A stretch of 64,000 bases of DNA. It comes from DATJLY01 sp963773665. Its GTDB lineage: Bacteria; Pseudomonadota; Alphaproteobacteria; ATCC43930; CGMCC-115725. The notes below the pieces were generated by a model that saw only the letters and a list, made by a program, of their open reading frames with translations, had not been told where the DNA came from and did not search any database. Of the stretch, positions 1-9,269 are shown one piece after another. The DNA is taken from contig CAVZBZ010000002.1 of NCBI GenBank assembly GCA_963773665.1, positions 1,054,001 through 1,118,000 of the forward strand. The letters are read 5' to 3'. Positions within the stretch are counted from its first letter, which is position 1, and every line of letters starts with the position of its first letter. A program made the position numbers and the translations under genes.

Positions 1-1552
1 ATAGCGCACGTCCTTGGGATCGATGCCGAGCCGGTCGCACACCAGTTGCTTGTAGATCGTCTCGTGCCCCTGCCCCTGCGTGATCGAGCCGGACAAGAGC
101 GTCACGCCGCCGCCGCGGTCGAAGCGTATCTCGGCGCCCTCGAAGCCCGGGGCGGCGGCGCGCTCGATGCTGTTCGAGACGCCGAGGCCGCGCAGCTTGC
201 CGCGCCTTTGCGCCTCCTCGCGCCGCGCCGCGAAGCCGGCGCGGTCGGCGAAGCCCAGCGCCATGATCCATGCCGCGCCGGAATTCGCCGCAATCGAAGG
301 TGAAGGTGAGGCCGGTCTTGAACGGCATCGCCTCGGGCGGGATGAGATTGCGGCGGCGCAATTCGACCGGATCGACGCCGAGCTCGGAAGCGGCGAGATC
401 GACCATGCGCTCGATCACGTAGGCGTATTCGGGCCTGCCGTTGCCGCGATATGCGCGCATCGGGTTGGTGTTGGTGAAGACGCCGGTCACGTCGGCATGG
501 ATCGCGGGCGTGCGATAGACGCCGGCGAGCGTGCCCAGATTGCCGACGAACACGTTGCCGCCGGTCTGGAGATAGGCGCCGAGATTGGCGATGACCTTGA
601 CGCGGAATCCGAGGAACGTGCCGTCGCGGTCGAGCGCCAGCTCGGCCGTCGTGAAATTGTCGCGCGCCTGCGCGTCGCCGAGGAACGCCTCGGAGCGCGT
701 GCTGATCCATTTGACCGGACGCCCGACCGCCTTCGCGCCAAGCAGCACGAGCGCCACCTCGTTATAGACCGCGGACTTCATGCCGAAGCTGCCGCCGATG
801 TCGCCGGCGACGACGCGGACGCGGCTTTCCGCGACCTTCAGCACCGAATGGGCCAGCTCGGCGCGGAAATTATGGGTGCGCTGCAAGGTCGTGTAGATGG
901 TGTAGCGATCCTCGATGGCGTCGTATTCGCCGATCGAGCCGCGCGGCTCCATGGTGGCGCCGGTGACGCGGTTGATGACGAGATCGGCGCGCACCACGCG
1001 ATGGGCGCCGGCGAAGGCGGCATCGGTCTTGGCCTTGTCGCCTTCGAGATGGACGAAGCAGATATTGTCCGGGCAATCGTCCCACACGCGCGGCGCGCCC
1101 GGTGCGACCGCGTCCTTGCCGGAAACCACGGCCGCCAGCGGCTCGTAATCGACTTGGATCAGCTCGGCCGCGTCGGCCGCCTGGGCATAGGTCTCGGCCA
1201 CGACGAAGGCGACGTAATCGCCGACCCAGCGCACGCGGTCCTTGACCAGCGCCGGAAAGCGCGGGCGATAGAGCGGCGAGCCGTCGCGCCGCTTCGGCCC
1301 GGTCGGCACCGGCAGATCGCCCCAGCCCGACGCCTCCCAATCGGCGCCGGTGAGGATGGCGAGCACGCCCGGCGCGTCCTTGGCCCGCGCGGTGTCGATC
1401 TTGCGGATGCGCGCATGGGCGTGGCCGGCGCGCAGCACATAGCCATAAGCCATGCGCGGCAGCACCATGTCGTCGACATAGCGGCCGCCGCCGCGCAGGA
1501 GCCGCGGATCCTCGAAGCGCGGCACGCCTTGGCCAAGCGCGAACTGTCCCAT
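1..1552 (-). CDS. Xanthine dehydrogenase/CO-dehydrogenase large subunit family molybdoenzyme (CoxL-like), 3' truncated by window edge, frameshifted
   Basis: The minus-strand reading begins MGQFALGQGVPRFEDPRLL at 1552 and continues through GRYVDDMVLP, GDIGGSFGMK and AYRGNGRPEY. This is the order seen in the molybdopterin-binding large subunit of the CoxL/xanthine dehydrogenase family. These proteins hydroxylate or oxidise small substrates with an Mo-pterin centre, together with FAD and 2Fe-2S subunits that are not in this window. The start ATG overlaps the stop of the upstream methyltransferase gene (TGATG), so the two are probably co-transcribed. Near 261-262 one extra G shifts the frame. Before it the protein reads TFDCGEFRRGMDH; after it the family sequence resumes one frame over as ALGFADRAGFAARREEAQRR and runs, without a stop, off the left edge. 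The substrate is unknown. The extra base may be a sequencing error or a real lesion. Confidence 0.85.
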   Translation of the reverse strand, partial: MGQFALGQGVPRFEDPRLLRGGGRYVDDMVLPRMAYGYVLRAGHAHARIRKIDTARAKDAPGVLAILTGADWEASGWGDLPVPTGPKRRDGSPLYRPRFPALVKDRVRWVGDYVAFVVAETYAQAADAAELIQVDYEPLAAVVSGKDAVAPGAPRVWDDCPDNICFVHLEGDKAKTDAAFAGAHRVVRADLVINRVTGATMEPRGSIGEYDAIEDRYTIYTTLQRTHNFRAELAHSVLKVAESRVRVVAGDIGGSFGMKSAVYNEVALVLLGAKAVGRPVKWISTRSEAFLGDAQARDNFTTAELALDRDGTFLGFRVKVIANLGAYLQTGGNVFVGNLGTLAGVYRTPAIHADVTGVFTNTNPMRAYRGNGRPEYAYVIERMVDLAASELGVDPVELRRRNLIPPEAMPFKTGLTFTFDCGEFRRGMDHGAGLRRPRRLRGAARGGAKARQAARPRRLEQHRARRRPGLRGRRDTLRPRRRRDALVRLDHAGAGARDDLQATGVRPARHRSQGRAL

Positions 1553-2388
1553 CAGATTTTCTCCGCGACGATGATCTGCTCGACGATGCTGCCCTCGGCC
1601 GAGCATTTCTGCATGTTGCGCGCGCGCACCGCGTAGTCTCCGCGGCCGCCCATCGCGACATCGTTCCGCATGAGCGGCGGCTCGCCGCGCGCGGCGCGCG
1701 CCGCCATCTCGTTGCGGAACGCGAGGATGGCCGGCGTCTCGTCGATCACCTCGACGATGCGCAGGCCGGCGCCCTCCAGGCTGGCACGCATTTCCGCCGG
1801 GGCGACGAGGAAGCTCGACTGCGGATCGTTGGCCCACGGCATCGGGAAGATCGGCGATCCGGCCGGGCCGAGCTCCACCTCGGCGCAGACGAAGCGCCCG
1901 CCGCGCACCAGGACGCGCGCCATTTCGGCGGCGAGCTTCGGCTTGTCTTGGATGTTCATGGTGACGTTGTGGCACCAGACGCGATCGAAGCTGGCGTCCG
2001 CGAACGGAAGCGCGAGCGCGCTGCCCTGATGAAATTCGATCCGCCCGCCGAGGCCGCACCGCTCGGTGAGGGCGCGCGCCACCTCGACGAACTCGGGCGT
2101 GAGGTCGAGGCCTGTGAGGGTACAGCCGCACATCTTCGTCAGATAGCGCGACGCACCGCCGATCCCGCAGCCGAGATCGAGAACGCGCAGGCCGGGGCGA
2201 AGGGCCGCGTGCTTCACGAGTTCGGTCGTGGCGAGAATGCCGCGGCCGTGCAGCTGGTCGAGCGAGTGAAGATCCTCGACGGCGAGGTTTTGCGGGTCCT
2301 TACCCGCCTCCCTGAGCGCCGCTTCGATGCGCTGCAAGAGCCCGCCGCGGCCGTAATGGCCCTGGACGATCGCCTCGGTCCCGGTCAT
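1552..2388 (-). CDS. Class I SAM-dependent methyltransferase
   Basis: A 278-residue protein starting MTGTEAIVQGHYGRGG. An in-frame ATG 24 bases upstream would only add a basic, non-conserved tail. Motif I for S-adenosylmethionine binding is clear (VLDLGCGIGGASRYL), followed by an acidic loop after the second strand (TGLDLTPEFVEVARAL) and a post-motif FDRVWCHNVTMNI. This is the Methyltransf_11 type that includes ubiquinone/sarcosine-type small-molecule methyltransferases; the acceptor cannot be deduced. The stop codon overlaps the start of the CoxL-like gene downstream, suggesting a shared transcript and possibly a maturation or substrate-processing role for that enzyme, which is inference. 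Confidence 0.85.
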   Translation of the reverse strand: MTGTEAIVQGHYGRGGLLQRIEAALREAGKDPQNLAVEDLHSLDQLHGRGILATTELVKHAALRPGLRVLDLGCGIGGASRYLTKMCGCTLTGLDLTPEFVEVARALTERCGLGGRIEFHQGSALALPFADASFDRVWCHNVTMNIQDKPKLAAEMARVLVRGGRFVCAEVELGPAGSPIFPMPWANDPQSSFLVAPAEMRASLEGAGLRIVEVIDETPAILAFRNEMAARAARGEPPLMRNDVAMGGRGDYAVRARNMQKCSAEGSIVEQIIVAEKI

Positions 2389-2479
2389 GCCTCGCCCTCT
2401 CGTTTGGCGCAAATCCTAGAAGCTGCCGCGCGCCCCGCCAACCATGATAGGATCGGAGCCGCTTCGCGGGGGTCGGCAC

Positions 2480-4034
2480 GTGAAGAAATGGCTGATCGGC
2501 CTTGCCGCCGCGCTCATACTGGCGGGCGGCGGCTTCTACTGGGCGCTCGCGGTCTATCCGACGCGGCTCTTCCGCGCCGCCGTGGACGCGTCGATCGCGG
2601 CGCTGCCGGCCGGATATTCCGCATCGTATGGCAGCGCGAGCTACGCGCTCTTCGCGGCGACCGGCACGATCGCGGGGCTCACCCTGCACGGCGCCGAGCC
2701 CGAGAATTTCGCGCTCGCGATCGATCGGCTCACGCTCGTTCACCCCGCGACCGATCTCGGCGCCTCGTGGGCGCGCGCGGCGGCCGATCCGGCGAAGCTC
2801 GCGCCCGACCTCGCGCTGCCCGTCGCCGACGGCATCGCGGCCAAGGGCATCTCCTATCACGACGCGGCCAACCGGCTGACCCTGGCGTCGGCGCAGATAT
2901 CGCGGCTGCGCCTCTATCCCTGGGCGCTGCTGCACCCGGGCGTGCCGTCGCTGGCCGAGGCGCGCGCCTCGCTCATGGAGCGCACGCACGTGCCGGTGCC
3001 CGGCGATTTCCTGCCGCTGCTGCGCGCCGAGGCGCGCTGGAGCCTGGGCTTCGGCTATGACGGCTACGAATCCTCCGGGCTCGACGCGCACGGCGCCATG
3101 GCGGCGGCGCCCAACATGCCGGCCGCCGAAATCTCCTATTCGATCCAGAAGATGACATCCGGGCGCTACGATCGCGGCAGCGCCGCGAGCACCGGGATCG
3201 AGGGCTTGACGATGCGCTCCGACCTGTTCGGCAGCCTCGGCATCGCGCATGCCGCGATCGAGGGGCTCGAGATGCAGAAGCCGCTGACCGCGCTGCTCGA
3301 GGGCCAGGATCTGGCGCGGGAGCTGCTCGACGGTCTGTCGCTCAAGAGCATGACCTATGGGCCGATGTCGGTGCAGGCCGAGGTCGGATCGCCGAGCGTG
3401 CTCGGCACGTTCTCGCTCGCCAACGTGGCGTTCGAGCACGGCTTGCTGGTGTCCGCCGATCTCGCCTTCGACGGCGTCCGCGTCAGCCGCGAGCAGTCTG
3501 CCCAACCTCAACGCGGTCGACGCGTTCGACAAGCTCGGCCTCGACACCATGACCTTCAACCTCGATCTCGACTATCGCTGGGACCTGTCGCGGCACGACA
3601 TCACGGTCGAGAAAGCCGCCATCGAGGTGCTGGAGCTGGGCTCGCTGTCGCTGTCGTTCGAAGTGGCGGATGCCGGCTCGCCGGCCGATTTGCCGGCGAA
3701 GGCGCGGCTCGTCCACGCGGTGCTGCGCTACGAGGACGCATCGCTCGCAACCCGCGCGCTCAAGATCGCCGCCGCGGAAAAGGGCACCGACCCCGACGAT
3801 TTGCGCCAGCAGCTCATCGCCACGACGCAACAGATGGGCCATGCCGCGGGCGCCACGCAAGCGACCGCGGCGACCGCGCGCGCGGTCGGCGATTTCCTGA
3901 ACGCGCCGCACTCGCTGGCGATCGAGCTTGCGCCGAAGGAGCCGGTGCCGCTGATGGCGCTGCTCGCGGCCGGCAGCATCCCGCCCGAGCGGCTCGTGCC
4001 GGCGCTCGGCCTCTCGATCGCGGCCAACCGCTAG
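2480..4034 (+). CDS. Membrane-anchored protein of unknown function, frameshifted
   Basis: The most likely start is the GTG at 2480 (VKKWLIGLAAALILAGGGFY), preceded by a purine-rich GGGGGT. It gives a short positively charged N-terminus and a single hydrophobic anchor. The remainder is a long Ala/Leu/Gly-rich extracytoplasmic region (for example SASYGSASYALFAATGTIAG) without a domain I recognise. The reading frame is broken near 3490: the first frame ends coherently at FDGVRVSREQ, and coherent sequence resumes one frame over as LPNLNAVDAFDKLGLDTMTF and runs to the stop at 4034. One base appears to be in excess. The protein faces away from its minus-strand neighbours. Function unknown. Confidence 0.6.
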
Positions 4035-4071
4035 AGTTCCTCTCCGCATTCAGCGGCGACCAGGCGATCGC

Positions 4072-4140
4072 TGTCGTTGCGAGGAGCCGAAGGCTGCGAA
4101 GCGATCTCGTGGCGATTGCTTCGCTCCGCGCGCAATGACC
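4072..4140. repeat. Small dispersed inverted repeat (GAAGCAATC family)
   Basis: Two facing arms, TCGTTGCGAGGAGC and the complement of GGCGATTGCTTCGC...GCAATGAC, form an imperfect inverted repeat between two genes. A second, cleaner member of the same family lies at 57325-57397. Elements carrying the core CATTGCGAG...GAAGCAATC are common intergenic repeats in alphaproteobacteria. A transcript would fold into a long hairpin that could end transcription of the plus-strand gene upstream. Confidence 0.6.
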
Positions 4141-4242
4141 GCGGGGGATCGCCCGCTTCATGCTGTTCCGGCCGCCGGCGCAAGGGAGGGCGCGCGGTGT
4201 CGAGCCGGTGTGACCGGCGCCGCGCTGCCGCTCGATCCGGGC

Positions 4243-4752
4243 TCAGCGCCGATCAGGCGCCGCGCTGCCGAGCCGTTTCTCCATGTGCAGCACCCGTGCG
4301 CCTTCCTCGATCCCTTCGCCGACCGCGCTGAAGCCCTCGCGCCGCCAGAACGACACGCCAAGCGGGTTTGCCGCGGCAACGAAAAGCCGCACGACGGAAG
4401 CGTTCGTGTGGCGCGCGCAGAACGAAGCCAGCAGTTTGCCGCCGATCCCCTGCCGCTGATGGCTCGGACGAACGTAAAGACGCGACACCACAAGCACGGC
4501 CGGCTCGCGCACAGTGGCGAAACCGTGCGCGACCACGAGGGCGCGATCGAGCGCGACCAGGAACGACGAATGCCGTTCCCGAAGCTGGCGCTCCAGCAGC
4601 GGCTTCGCGTGCCAGCGCGCGCTGACTTCGGCCACGGCTTCGCGGCCGAGAATGGGGTCGTAAACCTGGTGCCACGTTTCGCGCAGAAGCGACTGCACCG
4701 CATCGAGGTCGGCGGCGCCCGCCGTGCGGATGACAAGCGCGGGTTGGTTCAT
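4243..4752 (-). CDS. GNAT family N-acetyltransferase
   Basis: A 169-residue protein starting MNQPALVIRTAGAADLDAVQ. It has the GNAT order: N-terminal beta-alpha pair, LVVSRLYVRPSHQRQGIGGK as motif A with the acetyl-CoA pyrophosphate loop (R/Q-x-x-G-x-G/A, here RQGIGG), and a C-terminal GVSFWRREGF as motif B. It would acetylate an amine or small molecule; the substrate is unknown. It stands alone on the minus strand between a dispersed repeat and a lipoprotein gene. Confidence 0.85.
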   Translation of the reverse strand: MNQPALVIRTAGAADLDAVQSLLRETWHQVYDPILGREAVAEVSARWHAKPLLERQLRERHSSFLVALDRALVVAHGFATVREPAVLVVSRLYVRPSHQRQGIGGKLLASFCARHTNASVVRLFVAAANPLGVSFWRREGFSAVGEGIEEGARVLHMEKRLGSAAPDRR

Positions 4753-4852
4753 GTGCGGAGCTCACCACATCAGCCATCGATCAATGCGGCCCGTGCCAGC
4801 CGATGACGGCCGTCGTCAGGACGAAGCGCAATCGCTTCATGGTTTCTTTCAG

Positions 4853-5206
4853 TCAGCGATGTCCGCCACCGCCACCGCGTCCACCGCCACCGCGTCCACC
4901 GCCACCAGCGGAACGCGATCCTGACGGAATAGACGGCATCGAGCGGGATGCGGGCGCGGCTCGGTACGCATGTGCCGCCGGCCGACCGCCAGCAGGAGCT
5001 GGACGATGCTCACCCTCGCGATACGGCGCCACTTCGTAGCCAGGGCCCCAGCCACCGTACTCGACACCGTAGGGTTGATAGTAATCTAGCCCGTAGCCAC
5101 CGTCGTATCCGTATCCGCCGCCCGGTACAATACAGCCGGACGACAGGACCGCGACGAGCCCGATCACCAAGGCGGTCCCCGCCCAGCGCCAGAGTGAGGA
5201 ATTCAC
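4853..5206 (-). CDS. Small Gly-rich lipoprotein
   Basis: 117 residues beginning at a GTG whose bases overlap the TGA stop of the upstream VOC gene (GTGA), indicating translational coupling. The N-terminus is a lipoprotein signal (ALVIGLVAVLSSGC) with the lipobox LSSGC, predicting export and lipidation at the Cys. After it come Gly/Tyr-rich repeats (GGYGYDGGYGLDYYQPYG) and a C-terminal GGGGRGGGG tail made by tandem CCACCGCC-type DNA repeats around 4860-4915. This resembles small YXWGXW-like or Gly-rich envelope lipoproteins; no function can be assigned. The tail length may vary between strains because of the DNA repeat. Confidence 0.65.
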   Translation of the reverse strand: MNSSLWRWAGTALVIGLVAVLSSGCIVPGGGYGYDGGYGLDYYQPYGVEYGGWGPGYEVAPYREGEHRPAPAGGRPAAHAYRAAPASRSMPSIPSGSRSAGGGGRGGGGRGGGGGHR

Positions 5207-6198
5207 TTGGGCACCTCTTTAGTCTCGCTTTCCGGCCATTCAAGCAGGCCGAAGGGCGCCCCCAGAGGGTCGGCGACCACCGCGACCTTGCCGCCATGGC
5301 GATCAACCCACGGCTCGACGAGCACGCGACCACCGAGCGCCGCGACCTTTGCCGTCATCTTGACCGCATCTTCGACGCGTACGTAATTGAGCCAGTAAGG
5401 ATGGGGATCGGGCGTATTCGCAGGCAGCGTATTCACGCTCGCGCGAGCATAGTTGTGGGACGCGAGCAGGAGATGTCGCGCGCCCCCGCTAGCGGGCAAC
5501 TCGAAGACTTCGTAGTCGAACAGCGTCTGGTAGAAAGCGGCATCGGTGTCCGGATCGCTCGTGATCAGCGAGCTCCAAATCCATTCTCCGGGTGCGGCCA
5601 GGAAATCGGGCGGATCGCCGCTACTGGAGGCGAGGACTGCGAAAACGGCCCCCTGCGGATCGGCGAAGACTGCTTCGCGGCCGCGGTCGGCGAAGCTGTG
5701 CGGTTCGAACAGGACCTTCGCGCCATGTTGTAACGCAATCTTTTCTGCTGCGTCGGCATCGCTCACGGCGAAAAAGCTTAGCCACGCTGGCTGCCGGCGC
5801 TCGCCCGCCGGTAGAGCCCTGTGAACCAGTCCTGCGACCGGACGACCGTCGAGAGATGCCTCCGCGTACTGTGTCGCACCGGCCTGAATATCGCGAAATG
5901 TCCAGCCGAACAGTCCCGCATAGAACCGCGTGCTGGCGGCGAGGTCCGGGGTCACCAACTCAAGAAAGATTACCTTGCCGACGTGATGCTCTTGGCTGGC
6001 GGGCTCGACAAGCGCTGGCAGTTGGAGCGTTGCGGCCATGACTGGCGCAGCACTCGCGATGCCGAGAAGGGCTGCGAGTAACCAGTACCTGAAAAAATGT
6101 CGCGCTCGATCGGGCTGCCTCCTTAGCGCAGTGATCTGATTCGGTGTGATCGAGTCAATTAGGTTCGATCTGCGTTGCAGAAGCATCGTGGTCCCCAC
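5203..6198 (-). CDS. Exported VOC-family protein with two glyoxalase-like domains
   Basis: 331 residues. A long N-terminal extension precedes a hydrophobic export signal (YWLLAALLGIASAAPVMAA). Two vicinal-oxygen-chelate modules follow: the first from VGKVIFLELVTPDLAASTRF to roughly the DPQGAVFAVL segment, the second from PGEWIWSSLITSDPDTDAAF to VVADPLGAPFGLLEW. This two-module layout is common in VOC proteins of unknown substrate. Metal ligands are not obviously complete, so catalysis is uncertain. The gene is coupled to the lipoprotein downstream, suggesting both act at the envelope. An alternative start four residues downstream is possible. Confidence 0.75.
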   Translation of the reverse strand: MGTTMLLQRRSNLIDSITPNQITALRRQPDRARHFFRYWLLAALLGIASAAPVMAATLQLPALVEPASQEHHVGKVIFLELVTPDLAASTRFYAGLFGWTFRDIQAGATQYAEASLDGRPVAGLVHRALPAGERRQPAWLSFFAVSDADAAEKIALQHGAKVLFEPHSFADRGREAVFADPQGAVFAVLASSSGDPPDFLAAPGEWIWSSLITSDPDTDAAFYQTLFDYEVFELPASGGARHLLLASHNYARASVNTLPANTPDPHPYWLNYVRVEDAVKMTAKVAALGGRVLVEPWVDRHGGKVAVVADPLGAPFGLLEWPESETKEVPK

Positions 6199-6340
6199 GT
6201 TGTCGTCCTTACTAAACCAGGATAAACGCAGGTAGGGAAGCCCACGGTCCTACTGAGCGAGACGCTTATCGTCGCGCATTTCGAGCGCCGCCGCTTGTGC
6301 TGGTTCCGGCGGGCGCCGGGACGGGCGCATGACAGCGGTC

Positions 6341-6424
6341 TAGATCCCGCCGCCGTTCCTCGCCGAACAGCCGCTCGAGCAGGTTGGTGGTTCGGATCGC
6401 CCGGCGATGCCCCAGGGGAAAAAA
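6341..6424 (-). pseudogene. Remnant of an IS256-type transposase
   Basis: The minus strand reads FFPLGHRRAIRTTNLLERLF followed by GEERRR. The R-x-I-R-T-T-N-x-L-E-R-x-x-x-E-x-R-R-R block is characteristic of the C-terminal third of IS256-family (mutator-type) transposases. Nothing IS256-like is readable upstream or downstream of about 28 residues, so this is a decayed scrap. It marks past insertion at the edge of the signalling block. Confidence 0.6.
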
Positions 6425-6729
6425 GCGGATGCGATTCCCGTGAGCCGGCTTTGTCCTCGCCCATGAGCCACGATTAGCCGGCGACACAATGAGCGAAGGT
6501 CGCGTGCACGGCTCCAACTCCGTGATCTCGAAGACGAATGAATGGCTTATCGGCTTGCGCGTTCTCCTGCCCTTGTTTGCTGTCCGTGGCATCGTGTCAT
6601 CAGGTTAATCCGGCAGCAATGATGCGCCAGCGGACGCCACGAGGCCGGCGAGCGTCGTGCTCAAAGCCGACTCCAACGCGCTGGAACGTAGCGAGTGCGC
6701 CAAGCGTCACATTGTAGCGTCCAGTCCGG

Positions 6730-6822
6730 TGAGATTTGCGCCTGCGCCAGCACGGCGCGATTCTGCTCAAGAGCTTCCTGTTGCTGGCGCCGCTCGGTCA
6801 GGTCTCGGGTCAATTCGGCACC
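6730..6822 (-). pseudogene. Remnant of a PAS-domain sensor kinase
   Basis: The stretch GAELTRDLTERRQQQEALEQ, continuing into NRAVLAQAQ, is the typical end of a PAS/PAC module (R-D-x-T-E-R-R) running into the coiled coil of a histidine kinase. The start and catalytic parts are missing and the surrounding frames show no kinase. It is probably a leftover from a kinase related to those downstream. Confidence 0.45.
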
Positions 6823-7025
6823 CGAGGCGGACCCGCACAAGCACGAGCCGCGGTGCAACATGCCGATGAACCGAAACATCAGCAGCTTTATGCCTCATAA
6901 GTAGCCCAATTCGTAAACCCCCACCCCTTTAGGTTGGTTGCGCGGCGGTGTCTCTGATCGTACTCAAAACTTCTGTTTGGAACATTGGGGCGAGTAGATA
7001 CGTTGGCGTCTGCGTGGAATGGCAA

Positions 7026-7403
7026 GTGAAGAAGGTGACTCGCCCTTTCAACGGGAAGCGCATCCTTATCGTCGAGGATGACACACACGTGCGGACGGTC
7101 ATGCAGCACGTTCTCTTGTCAGCGGGATATACGGTTGACGCCGTCGGGACCGCGGCGGCTGCGCTCGATAAGCTCGACAGACATGCCTATGATCTCCTCG
7201 TGACCGACGACCGCCTCCCCGATGGTCGCGGCGTTCATGTCGCGGATGTCGCGCGCGAGAAAGGCATGGATGCCGTCGTCGTCACCGGCTATATGCTGCA
7301 TTCGGCAAAGGCCGATCTCGAGCGACACGAGCACCTCATGAAGCCCGTGCGCGCCGACGAGCTGGTCGAGGTCGTAGACCGGCATTTGCCGAAGATCGGC
7401 TAG
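7026..7403 (+). CDS. Single-domain response regulator (receiver)
   Basis: About 125 residues from a GTG at 7026; an in-frame ATG at 6948 would add 26 unconserved residues. The receiver fold is complete: acidic pocket in KRILIVEDDTHVR, phospho-acceptor Asp in LLVTDDRLPDG, the Thr after strand 4 in AVVVTGYM, and Lys in EHLMKPVRADEL. No output domain follows, so it acts by protein-protein contact or as a phosphorelay intermediate. It closely resembles the receiver encoded at 16128-16475 (shared VLLSAGxxVDAVxTAAxA and LxKPxRADEL). The two flank the hybrid kinases and could be their partners, which is inference. Confidence 0.8.
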   Translation: MKKVTRPFNGKRILIVEDDTHVRTVMQHVLLSAGYTVDAVGTAAAALDKLDRHAYDLLVTDDRLPDGRGVHVADVAREKGMDAVVVTGYMLHSAKADLERHEHLMKPVRADELVEVVDRHLPKIG

Positions 7404-7449
7404 ACGGCAGGTCACAAGCCGGTACACCAAACTGCGCGCGCGTTGGTCC

Positions 7450-7584
7450 AACGTGCCGCTCGACCGCTCGCATCAATTCCGCCGGCCGAACCAGCTTTGC
7501 CAGCACCTCGTGCCGTGCCTGTTCTTGCTCGGGGATGTTCGAGGCGAAGCCGCTGACGATGATCGCTCGCACTCCCTTCGCCAC
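7450..7584 (-). pseudogene. Truncated receiver-domain remnant
   Basis: The reading AIIVSGFASNIPEQEQARHE, then VLAKLVRPAELMRAVERHV, corresponds to the second half of a response-regulator receiver: strand 4 with its Ser, then the conserved Lys-Pro-like loop (K-L-V-R-P). The first half with the phospho-acceptor Asp is absent; the segment begins right beside the stop of the hybrid kinase at 7589. It is probably the broken end of a former receiver gene. Confidence 0.45.
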
Positions 7585-7588
7585 CGCC

Positions 7589-9257
7589 TTACGCCGCGGT
7601 GATCTGGTCGCTCAGTTCGCGACCGACGACGGTGGCGATCACGGCGGCGAGCTTGTCGATGCGATAGGGCTTGTCGAGCCGCGCCATGTCCGGGACGGCG
7701 CCGCTCGGCGCGTCGGCATAGCCGGTGGCGAGGATGATCGGCAGGCCCGGGCGCAGGTCGCGCGCGAGCCTGGCGAGCTCGGTGCCGGACATGCCGGGCA
7801 TGGAGTGGTCAGTGATGATGAGGTCGATCGGCGCGTCCGAGCGGATCACGTCGAGCGCCAACGCCGCCGAGGACGCCATCACGACGCGGTGGCCGAGCTC
7901 GTGCAGCATCGCGCTCGTGCCCGACGCCACCATCAGATCGTCGTCGACGAACAGCACGGCATAGGAGCGGCTCGGAGCGGGCGCCGAGGTGGACAGTGCC
8001 GGCCGCGGCCGCTCCGCCTCGTCCGGTCCCGCCACCGGCAGCCACAGCTCGACCTTCGTGCCAGCGCCGGTCTGGCTGTGCAGCCGGATCGCGCCGCCCG
8101 ATTGCGCGGCCAGCCCATAGACCATCGAGAGCCCGAGCCCGGTGCCCTTGCCCGCGCCCTTCGTGGTGAAGAACGGCTCGGCCGCGCGCTTCAGCGTGGC
8201 CTCGTCCATGCCGCAGCCGTCGTCCACGACCGAGACGCAGACATAGTCGCCCGACACGAGACCCTGCATCTGGCCGGCGGCGACCGCGCGCGCGGCGATC
8301 GTAAGTGCGCCGCCATCGTCCATCGCGTCGCGCGCGTTCAAGGCAAGGTTCAGGAGCGCGAGCTCGAGCTGGTTCGGATCGACGCGCACGAGCGACAGCG
8401 GCTCGCGGAAATCCGTCTCGATCTTGATCGTCGGGCCCAAAGAGCTGCGCAGCATCTCGACCATCGAGCCAACGAGGTGCGGCACGCTCACCGCCTCGGG
8501 CCGCAGATCCTGGCGCCGCGCGAAGGCGAGCATGCGCTTCGCCAATGTTGCGCCGCGCTCGGCCGCCTGGACGGCGGAGCTGACGAGGGCGCGGCCCTTC
8601 ACGCCCTCGGGCAGGATGCGCGCCAGGAGATCGAGATTGCCGATGATCGCCATCAGCACATTGTTGAAGTCGTGCGCGAGGCCGCCCGTGAGCTGGCCCA
8701 GGCTTTCGAGCTTCTGCATCTCGTGCACCTGGGAAAGCGCCTGCTCGCGCTCGGCCGTGCGCTCCTCGACGCGGCGCTCGAGCTCGGCGTTGGTTTCGGC
8801 CAGTTCGGCCGTGCGCGCGTCGACGCGGCGCTCCAGCTCGGCGTTCAAGCGCTCCAACTGCCGCGTCTTGCGGAACAGCTCGGAAAACACACGCACCTTG
8901 GCGCGCAGCACTTCCGGGACCACCGGCACCTGCACGTAATCGACCGCGCCGTGCTTGTAGCCCTTGATGCGGTCGATGTCGGTCGAAGCGACCGCCGAGA
9001 CGAAGATGATGGCGGTCGTCTCGAAGCGCGGATGCAAGCGGATCATCTGTGCCAGCTCGAAGCCGTCGAGATCGGGCATGATGACGTCGATCAGCACGAC
9101 CGCGATCTCGTGCCGCAGCAGGTGCTGGAACGCCTCCTGCGCCGAGGACGCGGTGAGAAGAGTTCTCGCCAAGCTCGCGCAGGATCACCTCATAGCTCAT
9201 GAGCTTCGCGGGCTGGTCGTCGACCAGCAGGATGTTGACGGGGTCGGCGTTGGTCAT
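7589..9257 (-). CDS. Hybrid sensor histidine kinase, REC-HisKA-HATPase-REC, frameshifted near 9161
   Basis: The protein starts MTNADPVNILLVDDQPAKLM (9257), the beginning of an N-terminal receiver. One extra base near 9161 shifts the frame after ILRELGE; the other frame then reads LLTASSAQEAFQHLL and continues with the phospho-Asp loop VVLIDVIMPDLDGFELAQM. Next come a coiled coil (LNAELERRVDARTAELAETN), an H-box with GGLAHDFNNVLMAIIGNLDLL, N-box NLALNARDAM, G-boxes VVDDGCGMDE and GKGTGLGLSMVYG, and a C-terminal receiver (AVLFVDDDLMVASG, LIITDHSMPGMSG). It has no membrane segment, so it is a cytoplasmic kinase that may itself be controlled by phosphorylation of its first receiver. It lies 12 bases after the poly-HAMP kinase gene, in one probable operon. 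Confidence 0.85.
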
Positions 9258-9269
9258 CGGCGCCCTTCC

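Noticed and set aside
6266..6592. 108-codon minus-strand frame
   Set aside because: Only an internal block of about 28 residues is recognisable (IS256 transposase); the rest has no coding character, so it is listed as a remnant.
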